Shown in pieces: positions 46,556 to 56,252 of a stretch of DNA of 64,000 nucleotides. The notes under the pieces were generated by a model, which did not search any database, was not told the DNA's origin, and was given only the letters and a program-made list of their open reading frames with translations. Position numbers and translations under genes: made by a program. Position 1 is the first letter of the stretch, and each line of letters starts with the position of its first letter. The DNA is from Saussurea involucrata (Eukaryota > Streptophyta > Magnoliopsida > Asterales > Asteraceae): NCBI GenBank assembly GCA_033807775.1, contig CM066325.1, positions 22,439,301-22,503,300 of the forward strand. The letters are read 5' to 3'.

Positions 46556-46880
46556 TGTAGTTAATACTGCTTAGTAGTTAATACTGCTTTGTAGTTAATA
46601 CTGCTTAGTGGTCAATACTGCTTTGTAGTCAATACTGCTTTGTAGTTAATACTGCTTAGTAGTTAATACTGCTTTGTAGTTAATACTGCTTAGTGGTTAA
46701 TACTGCTTTGTAGTTAATACTGCTTAGTAGTTAATACTGCTTTGTAGTTAATACTGCTTAGTGGTTAATACTGCTTGTGTAGTTAATACTACTGTGTAGT
46801 TAATACTGCTGTGTAGTTAATACTGCCTTGCAGTTAATACTGCTCAGTCGTTAATACTGCTAAGTCGTTAATACTGCTTT
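46556..46880 (+). repeat. 17-bp tandem array GTAGTTAATACTGCTTW (copy A)
   Basis: About nineteen head-to-tail units of roughly 17 bp with consensus GTAGTTAATACTGCTTW. Units ending TTA and TTT alternate over much of the array, giving a 34-bp higher-order period. It sits immediately upstream of the internal TATA box. The motif matches the one repeated in the LTR and inside gag, in the same orientation. Confidence 0.95.
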
Positions 46881-46905
46881 TAAAGAAAATCAGGGCTAGT
46901 ACTGC

Positions 46906-46913
46906 TATAAATA
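46906..46913 (+). promoter_or_regulatory. Internal TATA box before the accessory ORF (copy A)
   Basis: TATAAATA in the context CTGCTATAAATACTC lies 127 bp before the ATG at 47033. A CT-rich leader (TCTCTCTCTCTCTCG) follows, as in many plant core promoters. The arrangement array-TATA-CT-rich leader-ATG is repeated in copy B. Confidence 0.7.
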
Positions 46914-47032
46914 CTCTTTCAGCCCGCCAAAGTTCATAACGTCTCTTTGCATTCAATTTATCTCTCTCTCTCTCTCGTTCTAACCTTTTCTCCCTAGAAT
47001 CTCTGTGTTTTCTATCCAAATCCTCAGGAAGA

Positions 47033-49887
47033 ATGACGACAATGGAGTTTGTCGATGAGCACAATGAGATTGCGATGCTTCAGAAGCCAAAGCAGGCCGC
47101 AGGATTTCATGATATTGTGGGTTTTCTCAAGTCCACACACATCTCTCATGCCCTAACAGTGTGCCCAACCATATATATCGAGCATCAAAAGCAATTTTGG
47201 GAGAATGCCACTGTTATATTCGAAGATGGGCAGAAAATCATTCGAACAAGGGTTTGTGACAAACCCTTGAAGGTCACAGAGGAGGTTATTCGCATCACTC
47301 TTCACTTAGATGATGCCTCAGGTATAACCTATCTCTCTAATGATGAACTTTTCTTGACCTTATCAAGAATGGGGTATGAAGGTCCCATTGGAGTTTTTAA
47401 ATTCTACAAGTCAAAGTTTTTCACCCAATGGCGATTTCTTGTTCATACTCTTATGCACTGTATTTCAAAGAAAACAACTGGATGGAGTGAGTTTAGCAGT
47501 ACCATTGCTTATGCCTTGGTCTGCTTAGCCACTGCCAGAAAGTTCAATTTTTCAGCAATGATTTTTAATGATCTTGTGGCAAACCTAGAATCCAAAAAGA
47601 GCTTTTACATGTATCCCAGGTTTGTCCAAGAAGTAATTAACCATGAATTGACAGATTTACCTCAGTCTGCTGAGGTATATGTGCCAAAACCCCCTAAAGG
47701 GAAGGTTTTCTCAAATATGAGAAGAATTCCTAGGGACTCGGAAGGAGTTGACACACCATTGTTCTCTACAATGATGGTTGTGTCCCACACCACTGAAGGT
47801 ATGGCATCAGGGTCAAGGCCCCCATTAGACACACCCACTGATGATCAATCCCAACCTTCCATCACCAAAGAAATCCCACAGTCCATTTTTTTAAGACCCA
47901 CTCCCAAAATCACCAAGAAGTTTGAAAGAAGAAAGGTACACAAGGTTCCTTCCCTTGGTGTATCTCCTAATAGCCCAAAGCCTACAAGCCCTCTATTGGA
48001 GCATTCTCCAATAGAGAATATCAAAAGGGTAACCACAGGGGTGTCTCCCAACCCCAAGAAGGTGCTCTCTAAGGAGAAGGATGAGCATGTGGGCTGCAAG
48101 GCTGCCACTACTTCTGCTAGCAAAGAGAAGGACAGTGGTAACATCACTAAGACCTTCCACACGGCAACTCAGAATGTGAAAACATTCAGAGGACCCAGGC
48201 GCCAAGAAACCATGGGAGTAGGTTGTGCTTTTGCTAGGCAAGAGACACCTACTAAAACTTCCAATGATCCTGTAGGGGAGGTAAACACTTCTAAACCAGG
48301 TGAGGATAGATATACTTATGAGGAATTGATGGAAACCATTGCCAACATCAACTTTGATGTCATGAATCAGCAGAAGGAGATTGATGAGCTTAAGAAGGTG
48401 GTTCTTTATCAACACACCAAGATAGAGAAGAATAAGAAGATGATCACCAAGCTGCTGCAAAGAAGGAAGAAAACTCAGTATGTTTTGAAAAGGAGAAGAT
48501 CAACCACTGATGCTTCCAAAAAGGGGGAGTTAGAAACTGAACTAAACATGGAGGATGCAAAGGTTGAGGGGGAGAATGAGCATAAGGTTGAGGGGGAGGC
48601 TGAGCAGGTTGCAGAAGTTGCAAAGGAAGCAGAAAGTGAGAAAGCAGCAGTAACTGAAACTGCAGAAAATGAGAAGGAAGTAGTATCTGAGTTTAAAGCA
48701 GATAAACCACAGAAAAAGCAGTAGAAACAGTTAATGCTGCAGTATCTGAGATTGAAGCAGCAGTAGCTGAAATTATGAAGAGTCTTGTTGATGCAGCAGT
48801 ATCTGAAAGTGAGAAGGAAGCAGCATCTGTATCTACAGTAACTAAATCTGAGATTGAAGCAGAGGTATTTGAGATTGTGAAGAATTGTGTTGAAGCAGCA
48901 CTATCAAAGATAGTAAAAGAAGCAGTAACAGAGAGAGCAGCAGAAATGGTTAATGCTGCTAGTCAAAAAGCAGCAGAAACCATTCAAGCAGCAGAAATGG
49001 TTAATGTTGCTGAAAAACATAAGGCAGCAGAAACCATCCCTGAAGCAGCAGAAACAAAGGAAACAGCTGAAACCATTCCTGAAGCTGTTAAATCACTCAA
49101 AAGAACCAAGATGGTGTCAAACAAAAGACCAAGAACAAAGTCTATAGCTTCAAAGAAGAAAGTTGTAAAGAAGCCTAGGGTGGAACCCATTGTAGAAGAA
49201 GCTAAGGAGGAAGTTATGAAAGAGAAAGCTGATCAAAAAGTTGCTGAAGAAGAAGTGGCAACTCCATCAGGTCAACCAAGCAATGTACAATCACACACAA
49301 ATGATCAATGTGATATGTATATTACTGTGGTTGATACTCGTCCAATCAAAGTTAAACCATTAGCTTCTATGGCTCCTGAGATCATCTTCTGGGACACATT
49401 GATAGAGCAGAGAAAGGAGTACATTAGAATCAAAAGAGCAGATGGGAAGTTTGAAGTCTGTTCTACATGGGGAAGACTTATCAGAATATGCTCTAGATCT
49501 GACGTAGAGGAGATGTACAAGGTTGGAATGAAGCTGTATGGAAATATGCTGACTGAGAATGGAATGTCCATCACCAAAATGGTACTTGAATACTTGTGTC
49601 TAATGTTCAATACAGAAGCAGTTAAGTATTTGACAGAAAGGCAATTTCAAGCTGTTACCAACTGGATGCTTATTGAAAACTGTGGTGTGTATGTCATAAC
49701 ACTTGACTATGCATATCATGAGTATTATTTGGTGGATAAAATATACAAGCACAGCATGACAAGGTTGAATGGAATGCTAAAAGCTAAGTTGGTGTGTGAC
49801 AAAGATTCTAAGATGGCAAGATACCTGGTAAGAAGGTTCATCAATCAAAGGATGGGATTAAATCCTGACTTGTGTGTTCATGATTAA
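47033..49887 (+). pseudogene. Accessory ORF of copia copy A, one frameshift
   Basis: Two frames, 47033-48724 and 48775-49887, join if one A is restored in the run at 48713-48717; together they give about 950 codons. The N-terminal 210 residues form a conserved block (TMEFVDEHNEIAMLQKPKQA, PTIYIEHQKQFWENA, WRFLVHTLMHCISKKTTGW, FYMYPRFVQEVIN). A polar, basic-acidic middle region with a coiled coil near codons 440-480 follows, then an Ala/Glu-rich part partly built from VNAA-type repeats. The C-terminal domain contains IRIKRADGKFEV, VGMKLYGNMLTENGM and VITLDYAYHEYYLVD. Similar ORFs follow copia pol in Asteraceae genomes and have sometimes been given longin-like names. The function is unknown. 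The start was chosen at the first ATG after the TATA box. Confidence 0.82.
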
Positions 49888-49940
49888 GTTTTGGAAGCAT
49901 CATCATCTGAAGAACTTGACTTCTCTTTCTAAAAGTCAAG

Positions 49941-49952
49941 TTAGGGGGAGAT
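49941..49952 (+). promoter_or_regulatory. Polypurine tract of copia copy A
   Basis: TTAGGGGGAGAT directly precedes the 3' LTR start TGTTGGGAAC. It is the expected plus-strand primer. Confidence 0.85.
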
Positions 49953-50747
49953 TGTTGGGAACTGAAGATTTGCTAAGTATGGATAGTACTGCCAGAACAA
50001 ATTTAATACTGCCAGGGCATAATTAATACTGCTAGAGTGAAGTTAGTACTGCTTGTCAAGATTAATACTGCTGAAGCAAGGTTAGTACTGCTGAGTCAAG
50101 TTAAAGATTAATACTGCTGAAGCAAGGTTAGTACTGCTGAGTCAAGTTAATGCTGCTAGAATGAATTAATGCTGCTGGAGAATATTAGTACTGAAGGTTA
50201 GTACTGCTGAGTCAAGTTAATGCTGCTGGAATGAATTAATGCTGCTGGAGAATATTAGTACTGCTCATGCTGAATGAAGTTAATACTGCTCATGCTGAAT
50301 GATGTTAATGCTGCTTGTGATTATAAGTTTGGAATGCGAGAATGTTGGAGATAAAGATGGAATGATTGAAGATATGCGTGAAAGAATATTCTGAAGATCA
50401 ATTTTGTTTTGATAGTTATCTTGTACTTATTTTGTATAAATAGATGTTGATAGATAGCTATTCGAGATACGCGATATACGAGAGTTTTGGAGAATACGTT
50501 TTGTCTAAGAGAGAATTAACCTCAAGGTTTAGAACCCTATTTCTAGAGAAGTAGAAGTCGTCTTGATTGAGCCTGTTCATCAAGATTGAGGTTTGGTTGT
50601 AAGCTTGTGAGTTGAATCAGTGAATACAAACAGCTGTGTGTTTTCTGATATATTGTTCTTTGATTGTGTGAATTAAAGTTCTATTCCGCAGATTCTTTAA
50701 TTCTGAATTCTAAGTATTATTAGTCTTGTTAAGATTCGATCCTGACA
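49953..50747 (+). repeat. 3' LTR of copia copy A
   Basis: 795 bp from TGTTGGGAACTG to GATCCTGACA. It has the same motif series as the 5' LTR and a TATA box at 50435-50442. It is followed by minus-strand copia gag sequence. Confidence 0.93.
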
Positions 50748-51318
50748 CGTTTGCAAACTCATCTTTCAAACTTTTTGCTTCAAAACCTTCAACCTACTTC
50801 TGCTCACACTCTTTGCTTATTATGTCTAATTCTTTCTCCAAATCAGTTATTTTCAAAGAAAGTTCTCCATTCTTTTCAGTAAAAGATTTGCGTTCAATTT
50901 CAAACTTCTCCCTTTCTAAAATCAGAACTTTCTCAAAGTCAGAGATCTGTTTTGAAAGTTTTAAACATATAAGCTCAAGACTATTCTTTTCTTCAAGAGA
51001 TTTCTTTGAAAAATCAGATTGCTTTTGTATAAGCAATTGCCTTTCCTTTTCAAAACATTCTTTCTCTTTTTCAAATACTTTTTCAAAAGCAGTTAGTTTA
51101 TTTTTAAGTTCAAGGTTTTCACAGTTCAAGAGTTTACCTTTCTCTTCAAGTACGACATTCTTGTCTTTGAGATCAGAAATGTCTTGTTGAGAAATAGGGA
51201 TACTCTTCTTCATTTCCTCCAACTCTTTCTTCAGAGTAACATTTTTATGGAAATATTCAGTATACAGACGTGCATAGTAAACTGCATCTGGATCAGTAAG
51301 CACCTTTGGTTCTAGCAT
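50748..51318 (-). pseudogene. gag-like coiled-coil protein of the older minus-strand copia, 5' part
   Basis: The minus-strand frame from 51318 to the insertion point of copia A starts MLEPKVLTDPDAVYYARLYT. It becomes a long Lys/Glu/Leu-rich coiled coil (LKKELEEMKKSIP, FEKEKECFEKERQLLIQKQ). A TAG at 50794-50796 interrupts it shortly before the junction. The continuation lies at 40666-39897. The start codon is the first one in frame, and the true N terminus could lie further upstream. Reverse transcriptase and integrase are absent. Confidence 0.6.
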
Positions 51319-52253
51319 ATCGTTACTTGAAAGAATATGATCGTGAGACAGTTCAAGATATCGATCAAAAAGAAATCTGACGGTTTACCATAGAATACAC
51401 AAATGCCCCCGTTCGGCGACTTAGCACGGGGGTCCCGCTACCCGGTTAGCGGGTGGGGTCAAGGGGCAACGCCCCGAGAAAAATTTAAAACTGAAGGGTC
51501 AGAACACTCCCGGATTTGTGATCCGGGTGTGGTTTCCCGGATAGACATTCCGGGAATTGGGATCTGGGAAAGAATTCCGGAACTGGAGACCGGGACTTGG
51601 AAATCCGGATTGAGATCGGATAGGTGAACCCGAAAGTTGGTACGATCCGGGACCGGGAGTCGGATGGGATCCGGTACGAAATCCGGAACCGGTGTGAGAC
51701 CGGAACCGGTGTGGAATCCGGAACGGACTGGAAACCGGATTGAAAACCGGTATGTGTCGGAACCCGGTGTACAAACCGGGAGATCAAAGCCGGAACCGGG
51801 AAATTAGAAGTCCCGGATTCAACCAAGTCGGGAGTCGAGTCGGGAAGACTTACCTGAAGATCGACGAACACGATTCTGGGTGCGATTTTTCCTGAATTAG
51901 TTGACCTAGAATGTAGTTTTCACAACCAAAACAGCAAAAGAGCAATAAACTTTGATCGATTTACTCCTAAAAACACTCTTTGATTGAAGAACAAAGAAAA
52001 TCGAAAAAACAGAGCCTTTAAACTGCAGTTTATCGATTTTGACGAATTTATGACCAAAAACTTTGAAAAACGATTTAATACTTGATGAAACTCTCTAAAA
52101 GATTAAAACCAATGATAACTTAAGCAATAATTGAGATTTTAACACCAAAATCAAGATCAAAGATTTTACCTCAAGAACACAGCGTCGTTTTGTCAGATTT
52201 GAAGAACACATAATCAAAAAATAATACCTTTAGATCGATAGCTTTGTCCTTCT
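51319..52253 (-). other. Leader of the minus-strand copia, with a CCGG-rich array
   Basis: This region lies between the primer site at 52254-52265 and the gag-like frame. From about 51530 to 51800 it contains a degenerate array of GATCCGG, GGAACCGGTGT and GGAAACCGG units, far more GC-rich than its surroundings. Nearer gag there is a GC-rich inverted stretch around 51404-51480 (CCCCCGTT, CGGGGGTC, GGGGCAACGCCCC). A minus-strand frame of 128 codons crosses the array, but its composition follows the repeat, so I do not call a gene. Confidence 0.6.
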
Positions 52254-52265
52254 GCTCTGATACCA
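52254..52265 (-). promoter_or_regulatory. Primer-binding site of the minus-strand copia
   Basis: On the minus strand the sequence is TGGTATCAGAGC, two bases after the LTR end CTACA. It is complementary to initiator tRNA-Met. Confidence 0.88.
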
Positions 52266-52267
52266 CA

Positions 52268-52597
52268 TGTAGATCCCAGTTTGATCAAGTAACAATGTAA
52301 ACACGAAACGATTAAGCTTTGTATTGAATGAATAGAGAGTGTTACAAGATTGGAATGATAAACAGAACTCTCTCTAAACAATTTGTCGTCTAAACAAATC
52401 TGATTAATCTATCAAAGCCCTTCAACCCAATTTCCTCTCTAAATACACCTTAAATACCTAGGGCCTAAGGTTGAAGCCTATGGCCCGTTAACACACTAAA
52501 GCCCATATTATCTATTATGAGGCATTTACAAACAATTAAATAAAACTATTCTTTTCTTTATATCACTTTCTATTTTATAGGACATTTGGTCCTAACA
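52268..52597 (-). repeat. 5' LTR of the older minus-strand copia
   Basis: 330 bp. On the minus strand it runs from TGTTAGGACCAAATGTCC to GATCTACA. Its short length and TGTTAG start resemble the LTRs of the accessory-ORF copia at 38140-38421 and 53502-53781, so they may be related families. Confidence 0.78.
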
Positions 52598-53501
52598 AAC
52601 AAAAAGAGAATTTTTGGAATTATGACATTTTAGTCGTGATTTTTGCCTTATGCAAATTTGGTTTTTGGAAGCGAAAAGTTGGGAACCATTTGATTGATTA
52701 GATGCCTTTGAGTTTCATTGAGTTCTATGGAGTTTTGTTTTACGACATCTTGTGTCGCGTGATTGAAATTTTGTAATGTGCATACTTTATTTATTACGTG
52801 AGCTAATTTATGAGTTATATTGGGCATTTTGTCTCATGTGGATTTTGTTGAGAAATATTATTTTATGTCGTAAGACGACCAAAATGAATGGTTTTTGGAA
52901 CTTTGGTGTCGCATAATTTTCTTTTTGAAGATTTGTATTAGCACATTTCGTTGCGACTTGTTCAATGCACATATTGATTTATACGTGGCGTGAGTAATGC
53001 ATGAAAGAACACCCTGATAGTTATTCTTAACGAATTGCTTTACGCGCTTTCGGTTAATTGATTATTTTATTATCATTTCACGCAAATGCATTATATTGAT
53101 CTAGAGGTATGCGTAACTTGGTAGCCACTAATTCTTGATACTTTGGTAAATAAATCGTGATTTAAAGTGTTTTATTAATTTATTGTATAAATGGAGGTCA
53201 TTTGGTCAAAATATGTTTTACTATTGTGGGGATTACGCACGGTTTACGTACGATACGGTACATTTTGAAAATACGAATATGTGAGTCGTTGATTTTGGTC
53301 AATTTTGGCTTGATGAACATTTTGGAAATTGTAAACCTTTTTGGTTTTGGGGAGAAGATGTATTCTGAGTATTTTGATGAATAAATATTAAGTATGGATA
53401 TTTTAACGATTTATATTACGAGTGTAAATCTTTTGGTATAAATGCACCGTGATGGGAATTCTAGAAAAATTATTTGTCTTAACCTAAAGTGTATGGAGTT
53501 A
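52598..53501. other. AT-rich stretch without a gene
   Basis: No ORF with family resemblance was found. The composition (long T-rich, TTTGG-rich text) resembles the inner part of gypsy LTRs such as 24140-25600, but I could not align it by eye. Confidence 0.4.
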
Positions 53502-53781
53502 TGTAGAATCCAGATCCGTGCAACAAATATGAAATCGTAATGATAAGCAATAAAAGCAATGATTTCAACCGGTCATCCCTTTCATTAATCTTTCAGAGAG
53601 AATATTACAATAAGAGTTGAAAGCTAAAAGAGATGATTAGCCTGTTTTTCCAAGCTAATCAACATTAAATACAATGGGCTCGTGGTTAACAAGCCCACGG
53701 CCCGTTCACTAATAAGCTCTATTTTAATCAAATACAGTTTAACCCTTGAACTTTAAATCAACATTAAAACCTGCTCTAACA
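53502..53781 (-). repeat. 3' LTR of a second accessory-ORF copia copy
   Basis: 280 bp. On the minus strand it runs from TGTTAGAGCAGG to GGATTCTACA. It shares the GAACGGGCCGTGGGCTTGTT block with 38140-38421 and directly follows the purine run GGGGGGGAT. Confidence 0.78.
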
Positions 53782-54564
53782 ATCCCCCCCTTTGATTTGA
53801 AGTTCGAGTTGGCGCTCTATATCTCTCCAGTTGAAGACATATCTTTTGCGGAGCGCGAAGTGTACCTCGAACAATCTGATGGCGCAGCGATAGTCGATGC
53901 GATCTTCAATCATTTCCAAGGCATTCCAAGCAGTTACTTCATTCGGATTCGGAACATAAGAATACCTTGGATTCTCAGACTCGTGCTGAATAATCTTTCG
54001 AAGAGCATCTCTGACCTTTAGGAGCGTGCCGTCGCAGAATCTTTCTACCTGACTGAAGCGCATGAATTTCTTCTCTTTTTGCTCATTTAAGTAAACAATC
54101 CCGAATTCTGGTTCCAGAAGCATAGCGTTCTCGGGATACATGTTTAACTCAGGTGCTTTCAGATTCGGCTTGATCAGATTTACCTTCTTCGCCTTGTTCT
54201 CGATAGCCATTTGGAAGTCCGTTAGATAAGACATCATGATGGTGCGGACCAGGTATCGACGAACAACTTCGAGTGCCTTTGTAATCTCTAACGGTCGAAT
54301 GGTTCTTGTACGTAAGTCTTTCAGAATAACCAGAAAGTCGAGTGGTCGGAGGTTCTTGAAATCAGCTTCTGAAAATTTCCATTCGTTCCCATCTTCACGT
54401 CGAACAATGAAAACTGGGTAGACGATCTTCATAATACGTCTTGAATAGATACTGATTACCTCTGTGATTCGAAGTTTGGTTCTGACCTGGTTGACTGGAA
54501 GACACCGCTGCATCGTGCTGATATATCGGCGTTGAAATTCTGGGTCAAGGTTGTAGATACCCAG
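53776..54564 (-). pseudogene. C-terminal part of a copia accessory ORF, cut by a gypsy insertion
   Basis: The minus-strand frame from the gypsy junction (codons for LGIYNLDPEFQRRYIST) to the stop TAG at 53776-53778, inside the LTR. It aligns throughout with the C-terminal third of the ORF at 35002-38145, for example VFIVRREDGNEWKFSEADF and MSYLTDFQMAIENKAKKVN. This fragment has no internal stop. Its 5' part should lie on the far side of the gypsy element, beyond the right edge. The family shows no polymerase motifs and its role is unknown. Confidence 0.75.
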
Positions 54565-56214
54565 TGTAACATCCCTTAATCCCAACATACAAATTACATA
54601 TATTTCACCACAAAATAACATATCATAATCCAAATACGGTCCCTTAAATTCTACCATTAAGGTCTTTCAGTACAAACTTTTTCGAATAAAGTAAAATACA
54701 TAACAACTACTAAAAGTAACTGAAATCTTCATAGACATTCAACATCCACAAAAGCTAAACATGAGAAACTCTATCATAGTCTTTTGTTTGCTCCGTGACC
54801 TGGAATACATATTTTAAAACAAAAATGAGGGTTAGACCTTGAGGTCTAGTGAGAAAAATCCCCGTTAGTAAAAGAAAACATTTGCACATAATTCCCATAA
54901 GAATACCAAATATGACTCATGCAGCATGTATCTTTCCATCTCTTTCTCTTTTCTTTTCCTTGGTCATATTAATTGGTAGCAAGCCAATTAATTAATTTAC
55001 ACCGCTGTACTAAATACAGCCAACACCACTGTCCCTCTGTACAGCCAACTTTCACCGGTCCTAAGCCCGACCAACTAGTACTCATACAATGTAATATTCA
55101 TATAAACACTATATGCACCATATTACATTTAATCACATATATGTATTCCATTTGTAAACCTTTTAAAGAAAACTCACTTGATTATATTAGTTCCAAAAAC
55201 CCTTCCACGCTTTTATTGAGCTCTCCGATTCCTTCAGTCCCGGTTCACGGAATCTGTACCACATGAATACAAATATTTCCTTTTAAGACTAGAAGTCTCT
55301 AAGTTCTGAAATCCTCGACTCAAATCGCAATGAACAGTACCAAGTCGCAATCTCCTATTGCGATTCCACCCTGAAGTCGCAACCCACTATTGCGATTCCA
55401 CCCTGGAGTCGCAACCCACTATTGCGATTCCACCCTGGAGTCGCAACCCACTATTGCGATTCCACCCTGGAGTCGCAATCAACTACTGCGATCCCAAACT
55501 CGAATCGCAATCAACTACTGCGATTTCAAGCTAAGTCGCAAACGACCATTGCGACTTCAATGCCAAGTCGCAACCAACTGTTGCGACTTCGTTGAATGTC
55601 GCAGTCGTCTATTGCGACTTCGATGAATGTCTCAGTCTACTGTTTCATCCTAAAACCCAGCTTTTTTGCAGTTTTATACTATGCATGTTTATGCTACTTT
55701 GCAGATATGTTTTATACTACCATTAGAACACTATTCCAAACCCAAAATTGCCATAACTTCCTAAAATTACCAAAACCCACATCCACAACTTATAGTAAAA
55801 CTTTTAAGAACTAGTATACATAAAGATGAGGTGATATAGGATTCTTACCTTCTGATTATACAGCTATTTAAGAACTTCTCCAGTAGATTAGGTATTGATC
55901 TTCCTTCTTAATTTCCTTCTTTCCTTTTTGATTCCTCTCGATTTCTTCTCTCAGCCGAATACACCACACTAACACTTTTGTTAATAGTGTTAAGAAGGAG
56001 ACACCTCATCATAATAGAATGAAAGTCGGTTTTGGCTAACAGGAGGTGTCACCCAAATACCAAATAAACCTTAAACTTGTTCCACTTAACAAAATATACC
56101 CCTAACTTCTATTAAAAATTTAAAACTTACCCCTTAACTTCTTACTCCTTAAAATACCCATATAAACTTATAAAATTTTCATATTTAAATTAAATAAAAT
56201 ACCTGGTTATTACA
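54565..56214 (-). repeat. 3' LTR of the minus-strand gypsy element
   Basis: 1,650 bp. On the minus strand it runs from TGTAATAACCAGG to GGGATGTTACA. It is related to the solo LTR at 4987-6531 over the blocks near GAGGGTTAGACC and ACAGCCAAC. It carries the GTCGCAA array. Confidence 0.9.
55313..55633. repeat. Tandem array of GTCGCAA...TTGCGAC hairpin units
   Basis: About ten units of roughly 30 bp. Each has GTCGCAA, a spacer of about 8 bp, TTGCGAC or TTGCGAT, and a second spacer. Three central units are identical over their full length. Each unit can fold on itself. The array occupies the same LTR position as the TCCGGA array in the solo LTR. Confidence 0.9.
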
Positions 56215-56240
56215 ACATCTCCCCCTTAAAAGAATTCCGT
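56215..56240 (-). promoter_or_regulatory. Polypurine tract of the minus-strand gypsy element
   Basis: On the minus strand TTTTAAGGGGGAGATGT immediately precedes the LTR start. It is the expected plus-strand primer, 12 bp or more after the pol stop. Confidence 0.85.
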
Positions 56241-56252
56241 CCCGGAATTCAG

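Larger units (their letters stand above)
40667..50747 (+). mobile_element. Ty1/copia copy A: LTRs, pol and accessory ORF, deleted gag core
   Basis: This nearly complete copia element has a 5' LTR (40667-41454, lacking its first 7 bases), a Met primer site, a shortened gag, pol, a tandem array, an internal TATA box, an accessory ORF and a 3' LTR (49953-50747). It splits the coiled-coil gag of an older minus-strand copia. In the alignable 788 bp I see one LTR difference by eye, so insertion was recent. The flanks TCTTT and CGTTT are not identical, so no clean target duplication remains. Confidence 0.93.

Noticed and set aside
46556..46880. CRISPR-like regular repeat array
   Set aside because: Units are 17 bp, directly adjacent, with no unique spacers, in a plant retrotransposon. 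It is a minisatellite.
47033..48724. Naming the accessory ORF a synaptobrevin or longin-domain protein
   Set aside because: Such names appear on similar Asteraceae ORFs, but I see no longin or SNARE motif in the sequence itself.
47033..49887. Envelope-like protein for the accessory ORF
   Set aside because: No signal peptide, membrane-spanning segment or cleavage site is evident, so position alone does not support it.
51485..51871. Minus-strand ORF of 128 codons over the CCGG array
   Set aside because: The composition follows the repeat, and there is no link to the gag frame downstream. It is kept only as a repeat.
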